Assembly: GCF_039555335.1 (NCBI RefSeq) | Contig: NC_092628.1 | Span: 75,890,713 to 75,954,712, forward strand | Direction of reading: 5' to 3' | DNA length: 64,000 bases | Origin: Amphiura filiformis | Taxonomy: Eukaryota; Echinodermata; Ophiuroidea; Amphilepidida; Amphiuridae | Shown here: positions 52,101-61,834 of the stretch, in pieces | How the letters are laid out: every line of letters begins with the position of its first letter | How positions within the stretch are numbered: position 1 is the first letter of the stretch | Program-made: the position numbers and the translations under genes | Notes under the pieces: model-generated | Databases searched by the model: none | Told to the model about the DNA's origin: nothing | Seen by the model: the letters and a program-made list of their open reading frames with translations, nothing else

Positions 52101-55100
52101 ATTTACTCTATAAATACGGATTGCAAAATATAGAAATAAATCTATTTATTGCATGACACAGGGATTTCATTTGATGGTATGTTCATTTGTAAGATGATTT
52201 TCTACCAGAAATAAATTAAAACTGCAAAAAAGAGAGAATCAGGTTTAATAAAAGTTGTTCTTTTTATTTGGCATAGAGTAATTTAATACTAAAATGTTTT
52301 GTTAATTTCAATATGAGATGAGTTTACAAACTTATGTGCTGACTTACAATCTGCTTGCCGCCAACTTAGGTAATCCCTCATATTCTTGTTGCTAGGATAC
52401 AGGACGACACGCCCATCAAATGCAGGTGGATACTGGAGATGTTGTTCTTCACCTTGGAAATACTTGGTCCAATGAAACACATAGCTGGCTGAAAATTTGG
52501 ACACCACATTGGTCATAATTTTACTGCAAGGTAATATCAAAACGAAAATGAAAATAAAATGGAAAATTCTCAGAAACATTGTTGTTATACAATAAAGAAA
52601 AAGTCCAAACCAACACTTTGTTGTCAATTTCAATGTGACTGATATGTTGAAAGCAAAATTACATATTGTACTGGATCAATTATCTGAAATAACACAATAC
52701 TGAACATAATGCAGATCTATCATACTGCTTCAACTTGCGAATACCGCTGAAAGCACACTACTTAAAGCCATTTGGAACATTTGCTGAGAAGGACGCCCTC
52801 AAAATTTTTCAAAATTTTGTTTTTGGACACGATTGTAATATACATTATTAAAGTAACATAACCTGCAAAAATCAAGCCTTAGGTGCTGTAGTTTTCTTCT
52901 GTAGTCAGGATCATTCAGTTTATAAAGAATTCTTTTTCTTCAGGATACTATATAGAGGACAAAAAGGTTCTTTTACATTCTTTTAGAATCTTTTTCTGAG
53001 AGTGCACTTACAGCTATGTCAACAACTAGATCTACTTATAACCAACTACACAAACATATACACATTAAAAATTCTGATGGGTATAAAATTTTGCTGTAAA
53101 CCTTTGACGAGCACATTCTGCACATACTACCGTGTTGTTGCAAAATCAGAGCTAACAACGCGTACGGCGCAAAGTTCATTCATAATTTTCCACTTGGCAA
53201 CAGCAGATCGCCTCAGCAGCCGATCAGAGACAAGTGCGCTTCAATTCAACACAGTAAATATGCTCTTGTCAAAAGTTTACAGGAATAGATTATAACTACT
53301 AGTATGAGTATTCTTAAAATGTTCAGGGACTCCCTTGTTTTCAAATTTTGGTAACATAACTTTGGGCCACAATCTATAAAAAGTGCCCTATATCCTACCT
53401 GGCTCGTCTGCTGTACAGTGTTGTATCTTTCTTAAAAACAAAGCTGTATTCATCACTTTGCCCATATGCTATCACAATATCCTTGAAATCAGACATAACC
53501 GTTGCAGCAGCAGTGTTCATCAGGTGTAAGGCTCTAGGGTCATTTGGCTTTTCAAACTTGTGATCATCAGAAAACCTGAATCAGAAATATATGGTGTTAT
53601 TAAACTATACAGTAAACAGGCCTACATATGATTTTAGAAATATGTACATGCAGTTCAATAATTATCTGAAACATGAAAATTTACACATTTCAATTCAAAT
53701 GCTTTAGAAGATGAGATAGCCACATTTGGTGTCAAATGAAAAAAATCCATGTCAAAATGAAACAAATCAGTGTGGAAGTGAAAACAAAGAAGTGTACTGG
53801 TAAGTGGATTGAGCAAAGACTCCTGATGGAAGTTTGATGTCCTAAAACAATTTGACGTGCAGGGTCAACTGAATACCTAAAGGGTCAGGTGAGATGGAGT
53901 ACCGAAGGTAATAGGGCATACTTTTACAGCTTTGTATTGCAAACCTTATACAGATAGATCTGACTTCTGCATAGGAACAAATAAGGTATTGCAAGTTTTG
54001 CATTTGAATTTTTGAAAGGAAAGATTGTGATATGAAAAGAGAGCCAAAGGATGGCATTAATAGCAGAATGTTATGTGAAGCTGAAGTGAACTATAAAAGG
54101 GGCAAAATGTTGTCTCACACACACAAAAAAGTATTTTTGTTCATTCTGTTACATTGGCATGTGTTGGTACACAGGTACATGCTTTCTATCTTTGATGCAC
54201 CACTGCCAATAATAAATTGTTTATCTTACCTGTGGAAATTTTTGCCATCAATTCGTACAATAATCCAGCAGTTGAGCACACACTTGTCTGGAATTTCAAA
54301 CTGTCTCACATATTCAAACTTGCTCTTTGCCATTTTCTGTGTTATATTTGTTGACCATTTACTAAATAAGATAAGGACAGAAAGAGTAAATTAGATGTCA
54401 TTAGCATATTACTATTAGGTCTAGCAACATACTACATCTGATACTTTAGCCATCAAAATATTTAATTGTAGAAGGCCAAACTTATTGATTATGCTACTTG
54501 GCAACACTCACACTCATAAAACATCAAATGGCGAACATATATCAGTGAAGACTGAGTTCCTTAGTCTAGATTTTGCCTAGTAATACTAATAGACTGTGGA
54601 ACTCAGTCTTCAATGATAGGAATTCATTTATCTGTTATGTTACAGAGGTGTAAAATGTGGCCAAAATATTAAAAAAATCCGGAAATGTAAAAAAAAAATA
54701 ATAAAAAAAAAAATATATATTTTTTTACATTTCCGGGGTTTGGTTGATGATAATTTGTCATAAAAAGAGCAAAAAAAAAAAAAAAAAAAAAATTTTGAGG
54801 GGGTGATACCCTGCAGCCTATTCCCAAAACAAGCCCCGTGCACTTACAGAAATTTGGCGAGGTGCTCGCCTTTGGCTCGCATGTTTTTCAGGGAGTGGAT
54901 CGTTACCTCGCTTACACCTCTGATGTTAGCCATTTGATGACTATCATCTGAAGACTGTGTTTGAATCATGCATATTCAATTTTTATATATTACTAGCGGG
55001 ATACCCGCGCTTCGCGCGGGTCCCCGCTAGATGGGAGCGTTCACCATAACAGGAATAATTACTGAACAGGTAGAATCATTGAAAAGGTACATTTTATTTT

Positions 55101-57110
55101 TCTAAATCTGTTCTTTCTTACATTTCCTTTAGCTTCTTTGTTTATTTGCTGCTTGTGATTTCCGCTTCCATGTTTTTTATTTATTTCTTTTCTCATTATT
55201 TTAGCTTCTTTTTTCTTACATTTCCTGATTAGTTTCTTTCCTTCTTTGTTTCGTTCCGTTTCATTTAGTTACTTTAACCTGTTAGCCTATTATTCGTACT
55301 TTTTTGTTTCCTTATTTTAATTATATTTTTCTTTATAGTACCGCTTCATGTTGTTTATACAACAAACATCTTTTCCCCTATTTATTACTTCTTCTAGAAG
55401 CGTGTCTGCGGACGTGTTCACCCGTTATCATAATCCCGTGACCCGCCCATGTACCTTTTTGTCCTTTATTTTTCCTTCTTTCCGTATTATCATGTCCACT
55501 GGTCTCTGGCTCGCAGTCGCGTGGCTCTGCGCCGTTAACGCGCCCATTGGCGTAGTGCGCGTTACGCACGAGGCGCCGACGCGCTGCCGGCCAGCTGCAG
55601 TGACGCGTAGGCCGACAACCGATTTTCATAACAAAAACCCCGCTTTTACCCATATTTTCACTGTTTTTGCAGCCAATTCTTGACCGTTTTCAACCAAATA
55701 AAGTTTAAACACGCTCCCGTATATTCATCGATCTCCCGTATGAATTTGGCGACATTTGGATCGAAACTGACGGAGCCTTTATAGGCCTACATACATAGAT
55801 AGATACAACATTCCCCTATTTATAGTAAGATTCTGGAGGATCAGGAATGATTTAAGGTGGTACCACACCCCTTGATTATAAATGTGTGACTATTTTTGTA
55901 TTTTTCTCAAAAAATAACAATGTTCACACTGGTAACAAAAGTTATGTATATTATAGGGGCAAGGAATCCAATTACTTCACTGATATTTCATTGATTCAAG
56001 ACAATATTTTGAGAAAATGATGTCAAATTTAAAGTTTTAATTTTGTGTTTTTGATCGCAAAGATCGGATATTTTCGTTCCCAATTCAATTCTGAACCCTT
56101 CGCAAGGGTGCCGATTTCGCAGAACTTTGACGATAATTTTGCCTTTTGGACACTAAAATGCATTTGATCCTTAATTTTGTTTCAACCGAGTCTTAAATTA
56201 GCAAGCACAATAAGGTTGGTACCACTTTTATTATATACATTGCATTGATGAAATTTTTAAGATTTTTTTTCAAGTTTCTAACCGGCGCAAATCGTTAAGA
56301 CTAAGTGTGTATTTCCCATTGACATCCAAAATGGCGTAAGCCAGTCCTTAATATACATAGGTACGGCGTATATACAGTGTTGCCAAAACTTTTCAGCGTC
56401 AAGGCGCGACGCATTGACTCGCCAGGCCGCGGTAAAGGATTCTCATGTAGCCCAATTTTTAAGCTTCCAAAAAGCGCCCAATACCGGATATTTGGGCGGA
56501 TTTACCCAAATTTAGAACGCAAATCACCCAATTGGGCGGAAAAGCACTTGACTTTAAAACTTCCGGTACTTACTGGGAAGTTACTGACCGATCAATAAAT
56601 GGTCACAAAACCCATTGTAATTTCAATTTGGAGCTTCAAAGACTCAAAACCTTTATAAATCGGCTAAATTGAAAGGAAAATACATCAAATTACTGCCGCG
56701 GCCTGAGTGAGACTGGCAAAAGTAGCCCAATTTTAGACAAGTAGCGGCATGCTTATTTGAGTAGCGGCAAGTGATCGCTAAGTAGCCCAATTGTGCGCCT
56801 AAGGCGCGGCGTTGGCATCACTGCGTATATAGGACTGATGGCAAGCGAGTCTAAGTCAGTCCATCCATGCAGTGGTTTATGTCTTAGTTTACTTTTATAG
56901 ATTTATACTAAAATTTGAAAATGAAATTTCATCTTGAAATAAAATCGCTTTTGACATCATGACATGACTGAGCCTGTTAATACGGTATGGCATGTAACAA
57001 AAGGTTCAAACCTTAATGATAATTAAGTGACAAAACTGTACTAAATCATTTTAAAACTCAACTTACATACGAAGCAAATTATACAATCTTCTTCCCATGG
57101 GCGCTGACAT
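48649..57110 (-). CDS. THG1L: THG1L, tRNA-His guanylyltransferase (7 exons, complete)
   Basis: THG1L adds the G at position -1 of tRNA-His by 3'-5' nucleotide addition, the mark read by histidyl-tRNA synthetase. The spliced model (44+132+177+176+89+108+507 bp) is exactly 411 codons including TGA, with GT-AG at every junction and phases that fit. Metal-binding residues are intact: Asp in [10 protein letters not shown] (Asp53) and Asp-Glu in [11 protein letters not shown] (Asp100, Glu101). [20 protein letters not shown] and KGTVLMWDK follow as in human. A basic N-terminal leader ([14 protein letters not shown]) precedes the conserved [10 protein letters not shown], so a mitochondrial form is possible, as suggested for the human leader. 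The C-terminus is much longer than human: a Lys/Ser linker before [19 protein letters not shown] and about 75 extra residues after it. It lies head to head with RAB24. Very secure. Confidence 0.96.
49740..49847 (-). CDS. THG1L: THG1L exon 6
   Basis: Acceptor TTATTCTCAG, donor GACAAG|GTAAGG, 36 codons in phase 0: [20 protein letters not shown] then [12 protein letters not shown]. Confidence 0.95.
49986..50325. repeat. About 340-bp MITE in THG1L intron 5
   Basis: The left end TTAAAGGAAAACTCCGGCAA, then CACAACATTATGCCTTATAT and AATTATCAAGCA, is mirrored at the right (TGCTTGATAATTATTTTTCT, ATATAAGGCATAATGTTGCG, GAGATTTCCTTTAA). The arms are about 75 bp and there is no gene. Confidence 0.85.
50531..51243. 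mobile_element. 713-bp element with about 67-bp inverted ends, THG1L intron 5
   Basis: ATACGCTGGCGAAGTGATGT, AATAATCGGATTAACTAC and ATAGCAATAGGTGAAAA on the left are mirrored almost perfectly at 51,177-51,243. The 580-bp interior has no long frame. The high arm identity suggests recent insertion. Confidence 0.85.
51711..51799 (-). CDS. THG1L: THG1L exon 5
   Basis: Acceptor TTATCCCAG, donor TTAAGG|GTAAGT. It encodes [20 protein letters not shown] then RRDAEARLR. Confidence 0.95.
51848..51908. repeat. Perfect small hairpin in THG1L intron 4
   Basis: GTAAATCAGACTACTT is directly followed by AAAAGTAGTCTGATTTAC; outer bases TTTTTTAAACTT / AAGTTTAAAAAA extend the stem. Confidence 0.8.
52348..52523 (-). 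CDS. THG1L: THG1L exon 4
   Basis: Acceptor TTACCTTGCAG, donor CAGATT|GTAAGT. It encodes [15 protein letters not shown], then [20 protein letters not shown] and WRQAD. Confidence 0.95.
52765..52915. repeat. Partial copy of the 8.69 kb element, THG1L intron 3
   Basis: It shares AACATTTGCTGAGAAGGACG, CCCTC, CGATTGTAATATAC and TGCAAAAATCAAG...GTGCTGTAGTTTT with the left half of the element at 8,692. The right terminus is absent. Confidence 0.65.
53399..53575 (-). CDS. THG1L: THG1L exon 3
   Basis: Acceptor CTGATTCAG, donor GCCAG|GTAGG. It encodes [20 protein letters not shown] through [13 protein letters not shown], with two metal ligands. Confidence 0.95.
54230..54361 (-). CDS. THG1L: THG1L exon 2
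   Basis: The acceptor is TTATCTTATTTAG and the donor CCACAG|GTAAG. It reads [10 protein letters not shown] then [12 protein letters not shown] and RIDGKNFH. An alternative acceptor AACACAG at 54,337 would make the ATG at 54,333 the start and give the shorter, cytosolic-type protein. Confidence 0.93.
54546..54616. repeat. 71-bp hairpin in THG1L intron 1
   Basis: TGAAGACTGAGTTCC and TAGTCTA on the left; TAGACTG and GGAACTCAGTCTTCA on the right. Confidence 0.8.
54643..54922. mobile_element. 280-bp hAT-like MITE in THG1L intron 1
   Basis: Termini CAGAGGTGTAA and TTACACCTCTG, with ATGTTA on both sides (54,637-54,642; 54,923-54,928). Inside is a CCGGAAATGT hairpin with A/T tracts. The 6-bp duplication and the CCGGAAAT words match the element at 27.55 kb. 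Confidence 0.75.
54990..55836. mobile_element. About 840-bp non-LTR or Penelope-like element, THG1L intron 1
   Basis: It opens with a GC-rich hairpin: ACTAGCGGG, ACCCGCGC-TTC-GCGCGGGT, CCCCGCTAG. It ends with CATACATAGATAGATAC and a TATTTATAGTAAGAT tail after TTTGGCGACATTTGGATCG. This hairpin-start, tetranucleotide-end layout is widespread among short non-autonomous retroelements (RTE/Penelope type in my memory). The middle (55,480-55,620) is CpG-rich. No ORF is credible. Confidence 0.6.
55853..56345. repeat. One-ended relative of the 45.18 kb TTAA MITE
   Basis: TTAAGGTGGTACCACACCCC, then TTTTTCTCAAAAA and TATATTATAGGGGCAAGGA match the arm of the palindrome at 45.18 kb. The right end is not clear; AAGGTTGGTACCACTTTTAT at 56,212 is in direct, not inverted, orientation. 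Confidence 0.6.
56375..56823. mobile_element. 449-bp hAT MITE with perfect 8-bp TSD, THG1L intron 1
   Basis: Termini CAGTGTTGCCAA / TTGGCATCACTG (one mismatch). CGTATATA stands on both sides (56,367-56,374; 56,824-56,831). The interior carries the repeated word AGTAGC(C/G) and AAGTAGCCCAATT. Confidence 0.92.
57067..57110 (-). CDS. THG1L: THG1L exon 1
   Basis: ATG at 57,110; donor CGTAT|GTAAGT at 57,067/57,066. It encodes [14 protein letters not shown] plus two bases of the next codon. An upstream out-of-frame ATG (57,121) ends within 15 codons. This exon is the least certain: it rests on frame continuity with the extended exon 2 and the strong splice sites. Confidence 0.65.
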
Positions 57111-58038
57111 ATTGTTTTCCCATTGAACTCTGGGATATAAAGGTCAACGATAACTGAACTGCGCATGCGTAGTTCAATCATCCTTGACCGGTTTTGACCT
57201 CAAATGTCATCCATGTAAACTTTGGACGTCGATGATCAGCATTCGCGACTAGGGAAGTGGTATCTTCTCGGTTTGTTATCTGATACAGATTTCTGCGGTG
57301 AAATTTCCGTATATGAAGATTCGGGCTTCATGATGTTTTCTAGTATAGTCTGTTAACCGATTGCGGCGCAGTACTTGAAGCTAGAGTTCATGAGTTGTAT
57401 GATATTTGGTTAAGCTTATTCTTCGTTGCTGCCTGTGGATTGTACACAGTGAACACACAGAGACAGTCCATACGTCACTTCTATACTAGTGTCCAGATTG
57501 TATTTTTGATATGAGCATGATGAGTCACCATCATACTTCAGCCTAAAAATTCAAGTCATCTTCTTGTCAATCAGCAAAAATTAAAGCAAATCAATTGATC
57601 AGTATCGGTAATGTCATGATCAAATTATGATAACACCCGGATATATTTCACCATAAAAACATTAACACCTGAATTCTGATGTTCACTAGACTGATGTTAC
57701 TGCAGTTCAGGAGGGACTAAAGCGAATTCCAGTGCCGCCTTGTGCCAAGAATATTTTCTTAAAAAGCTTTACAACTTACCAACTTTACTGAGTGATTTGA
57801 CAACCAATATTACGTTGACATGTCAAGCATCAAGTTTAGTACCGGTAGTTTTCCATGATGAATAACAATAAGTGTGAAAAATATTCTGAAAAACTTCAAT
57901 ACCTCTAGCAACTTCTGATTAAATAATAAAATTAGATTTTTAATAGCTTTACAAATCAGCAAGCTATTTTATAAGCCAAATTGATCAGATTATATTTTGA
58001 AACAACACCGGTTTGATATTGTAAACATTGATTGAACA
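57111..58038. promoter_or_regulatory. Shared upstream region of THG1L and RAB24
   Basis: These 928 bp separate the divergent start codons. The part next to THG1L contains CpGs, TATAAA at 57,136-57,141 and the NRF1-like palindrome. The part next to RAB24 (57,500-58,038) is AT-rich and probably 5' UTR or intron. No TE ends were found in it. Confidence 0.55.
57155..57176. promoter_or_regulatory. NRF1-like palindromic site
   Basis: TGAACTGCGCATGCG followed by TAGTTCA is self-complementary apart from two paired positions. Its core TGCGCATGCGT differs by one base from the NRF1 consensus YGCGCAYGCGCR. It lies 45-66 bp upstream of the THG1L ATG. Confidence 0.6.
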
Positions 58039-58158
58039 ATGAGTGGAAGTCGTGTTGATTTAAAGGTGGTGCTACTAGGGAAAGAGTATGGTGGTAAGAC
58101 CAGCCTGGTGGAGAGATATCTACATGACAGGTTCCATGGTGATGTCCCCTATCAGAAC
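58039..58158 (+). CDS. RAB24: RAB24 exon 1
   Basis: Rab24 is an atypical small GTPase of autophagosome and late endosome clearance. The 40 codons [32 protein letters not shown], ending PYQN, match vertebrate Rab24 nearly residue for residue. The P-loop GKEYGGKTS (14-22) is complete; the residue before GKT is Gly where I recall Val in human. The donor AGAAC|GTGAGT is in phase 0, inside switch I, and agrees with the start of exon 2. The in-frame reading into the intron after this point is not coding. Confidence 0.95.
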
Positions 58159-58331
58159 GTGAGTGTGAGTGGGTATCCAGTTTTGTGTTTTGGCTTCACA
58201 GCTTGCATGCAGCTGGCAACATATTCCATTCATTTACTTTTAATACTCAAGTAAAGTTTAATAAAGGTTAATGCATGAATTGATATCTCAAGAAATACTT
58301 AAGATATTAGATAGTGATACAAGATTTGCGC

Positions 58332-58672
58332 ATCATAATTAAATTCACTTCATATAAAAGTGTGACATTTTTGACAATTTTTTTCACAAGATAGTAGTAC
58401 ATGTACCGAGACATCCTAGCTGCATGGGTCGATGTTCTTTGTTTGCAGTGCACCAGTACAAGCCAGCAGTAGTATCATTCATGTCCTTCGTGAATGGCCC
58501 ATTGTGCCCCCATTCACAATCACAAAGGACAAGACATACTATTGGCTTGAACAGGTGCGTGTGAAACAAAGAACACCAACGCAGCAGCCAGGACGTAGGA
58601 CATACATTGTAGAATTGGGCATAATTAAATTCACTTCATAAAGCATGACATTTCTGACTGTCTTTTTTTCAT
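58332..58672. repeat. Palindrome family X copy 2 between about 45-bp direct repeats
   Basis: GTTCTTTGTTT...GTGCACCAG and TGTCCTTCGTGAATGG are mirrored by CCATTCACAATCACAAAGGA and AAACAAAGAAC (58,430-58,578). On either side stands CATAATTAAATTCACTTCAT followed by TGACATTT(T/C)TGAC (about 58,335 and 58,622). It lies in RAB24 intron 1. Confidence 0.75.
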
Positions 58673-59293
58673 AATAAATTGACATATATTAGTTTTTACT
58701 GGATCATATTTGCTCCATTTTCATAGAACTAAGATAGATCTATAAAATAACAGGATAAGGCTTACGCATCATACACTGGGACATAGAAACATTCCAACAT
58801 TACAAACTAGCGCACAAGATCAAGATGATTAACCGTTACCACATTCTTAACAGATACAGGGAAAGAAGAATCGCATACTGAACACTAGCACAATTAAACA
58901 TGACATTACAATGAAAACATAACATGCACCTAGCCAAGGAAGGAAGGAAGGCTTGGGTCAGAATGATGAAATGAATGTCAAAATTTGAAAGTTGCACAAT
59001 ACATGTACAAAATGTACAGCGATCAGTGGTTATGAAACGCAAGCATTGTGGCATGCAAAACCTACACCATTATCTGTGAGCTGAATTCACATCAATACAA
59101 TTTATACTGCAACTTCTAAATTCAGGTTTTTTTTTAAATACTGAGCTGCGTTATTATTAATATTGAACACATTTTTATTTATTGGACCCGTATCAAAAAC
59201 ATTAACCATCTTTCTATGTTGAAATATAGTGAATGTGATTAATAGTTCTGAAGTTAATAGTACATGGTATAGGTGTATTTCAGTACTATTTGT

Positions 59294-61422
59294 TAGGGTG
59301 CATCAAACGCCCCTCGTGTCAACCATATTTTTTGTACCTAGTGTCAAACTGTGCCATTTAACTAGAAAATCATCCCCTCCAAATTTAAATTCAATCGGAG
59401 GTCGGGAAGGGGGTCCACCGTGAGCTTAAAGTTCGGACAGAGGCAACCAATAAAAGTCCGGCCGGCAGCTATTGTATTATCATACAGTTACACACACACA
59501 CATTAATAGCTGCCTTTAGTGAAAGTTTTTAAAGTACTTCATATCTCAGCCAATACTCAATCAAATGCAAATCCATTTGAACTAAGCAAAAAGGCAGCTA
59601 TTTTCAGACATATTTGAGGTCATAATAATAGCTGCCATGTGCATGTTTCTCTATTTACAGCTGTTTCTGCATGGAAAATGGATCCATCACACGCTACAAG
59701 CTTAACGCTTGTGTATGATAGGTGCCTTTAACTAAATGACAAATCAATCAGGCAGCTATTTAGTTTTCATTACTTTATACTGCACATCACTGTGGCTGCC
59801 ATATGAATAACAATGTAATAAATTGCTTAATATTTATCAGTCCATATGATATGCTTTCTCAGATTAGGTGTCTGTTGCAAGACATTTGATTATGTTCCTC
59901 ACTCTGGGCAGTAGCTAGGAAATCTGTATGAGTTTCACAACACTTTCTGCTGCATCATTTATCACATTGACGGCTCTAACATTGCTAAGCGATAGCAGTA
60001 AAGCTACAAATGTAAGGACCCGGGCCAATCAATTACATTCAAGCAGTCATGTATGTCCAAACTGCTGTATAGTATCAAAATCTCTCTAATGCAGAATCAC
60101 ATTGAACAGCTTCCGCAAGGCACTGTGACAACAAAGCACCAGCTACCAAAGATATGTGAATTTGTTGTATTTGCAACAATAATCTAAAGTTCCTGCTGGA
60201 TAACATGCAGTGTTGCTTCTGACCCGCCATGGAACGATCTTCAGTTGTACAAGCGCCTCCTGCAGTATGCTGATATCAATTTCAGTGTTGCAACAAGTGC
60301 ACGCAAACCCACAAAGCCCTGAGCAGACATCTGTGGTACATGTATCTCACCGAAGAGATGGCACTGCTTGCTCTCTTCAGTGGAAAGGTTAGGTACCAGT
60401 ACAATAGAGACAAGCTTTAGCGAAAAGGCTACTTGAACTTAAACCTGATGCAGCAGCACTAAAGCCATATATTCGCTTGGCGCAGGCTTTGGAAAGTCAA
60501 AGTTCCCTGACCCTGAGAATATCACTTAGTCAACAGTCGTCCTAGCTGATTTTGCAGGCAAGGTTCACTCTATGAACATCCTGTGCTGCAGATCAATGAC
60601 AAATTCCTAGCAGACAATGTTGACACTTGGCCAGAGTCCTCAGTTTATCTGCAATCGCTTAGCAATGTTAAAGCCGTCAATGTAGCTCAATGTGGTAAAT
60701 GATCGATGCAGCAGAATGTGGCGTGAAACTCAGTGCAGATTTCCTAGCTGCTGCCCAGAGTTAGGAACATTATCAAAATATCTTGCAAGTGGTGGAGCAA
60801 GATAGAAAACGGACACCTAATCTGAGAGAGCGTAAACTGAATGATGTTACCTAATTTACCAATATCATATGGACTGATAAGCAACATAGATAAGTACATT
60901 TATTACATTGTTATTCATATGGCAGCCACAGTGATGTTCAGTATAAAGTAATGAAAACTAAATAGCTGCCTGATTGATTTGTCATTTAGTAAAAGGCACC
61001 TATCATGCAACTTTAAGCTCGCAGCATGCGATGGACCCATTTTCCATGCAGAAATGGCTGTAAATAGAGAAACGTGCACATGGCAGCTATTATTATGACT
61101 TCAAATATGTCTGAAAATAGCTGCCTTTTTGCTTAGTTCAAATGGATTTGCATTTTATTGAGTATTGTCTGAGATATGAGGTACTATAAAAACATTCACT
61201 AAAGGCAGCTATTAATATGTATGTATAACTGTATATATAATTCAATAGCTGCCAGCCGGACTTTTACTGGTTGCCTCTGTCCTAACTTTAAGCTCACGGT
61301 GGACCCCTTCCTGACCTCCGATTGAATTTAAATTTGGAGGGGATGATTTTCTAGTTAAATGGCACAGTTTGACACTAGGTACAAAAAATATGGTTGACAT
61401 GAGGGGCTTTTGATGCACCCTA
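59294..61422. mobile_element. 2.13-kb fold-back element in RAB24 intron 1
   Basis: Termini TAGGGTGCATCAAA and TTTGATGCACCCTA. The arms of about 700-780 bp are inverted copies with moderate divergence, down to GCTAAGCGAT near 59,990 and CGCTTAGCAA near 60,656. The arms contain many AATAGCTGCC or GGCAGCTATT words. The loop (60,002-60,644) holds a decayed coding relic on the plus strand (TEEMALLALFSGKVRYQYNR, then stops). Confidence 0.85.
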
Positions 61423-61765
61423 CTTGTAACAGTTGCATTATTTTTTGTGAAGTTTTTATGATACCGGTACACTTAACTTTATTTGAATGTGGATAAATAT
61501 TCCTTGGATCATTTCAATATAATTTGCTATGCTCATTGTTCATACATCCAATGTTCATAAACCTTTCCAAAAATAGCTTCTTGTGTGAATCACCAAAATC
61601 CCTTAAAAATCAGCACTATTCGAAAAAAAATTGATTGAAAGCATGATCATTTATGTTGCATGACTCTCAGCATGAGTATCTTGATGTTTTTGACCAGCAC
61701 ACTCACAACCAATTGCCATGATATGAATTCTATAAATATAATTTATATTTTTTCTCACTTTGCAG

Positions 61766-61834
61766 ACAATAGGTGCTGCCTTCGGAGCCAAAAAAGTTGA
61801 TGTAGATGAGAGAGTAGTAGTTATGGGGGTATGG
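61766..61834 (+). CDS. RAB24: RAB24 exon 2
   Basis: The acceptor CTCACTTTGCAG and donor TATGG|GTAAGT enclose exactly 23 codons in phase 0: TIGAAFGAKKVDVDERVVVM then GVW. This is the switch I effector segment (TIGAAF) and strand leading to the DTAGS motif, which must lie on exon 3 beyond the window. Exon length and phase match vertebrate Rab24. Confidence 0.95.

Noticed and set aside
57132..57141. TATA box for RAB24
   Set aside because: TATAAA is present but about 900 bp from the RAB24 ATG, and no start-site evidence links it; mentioned only within the shared upstream region.
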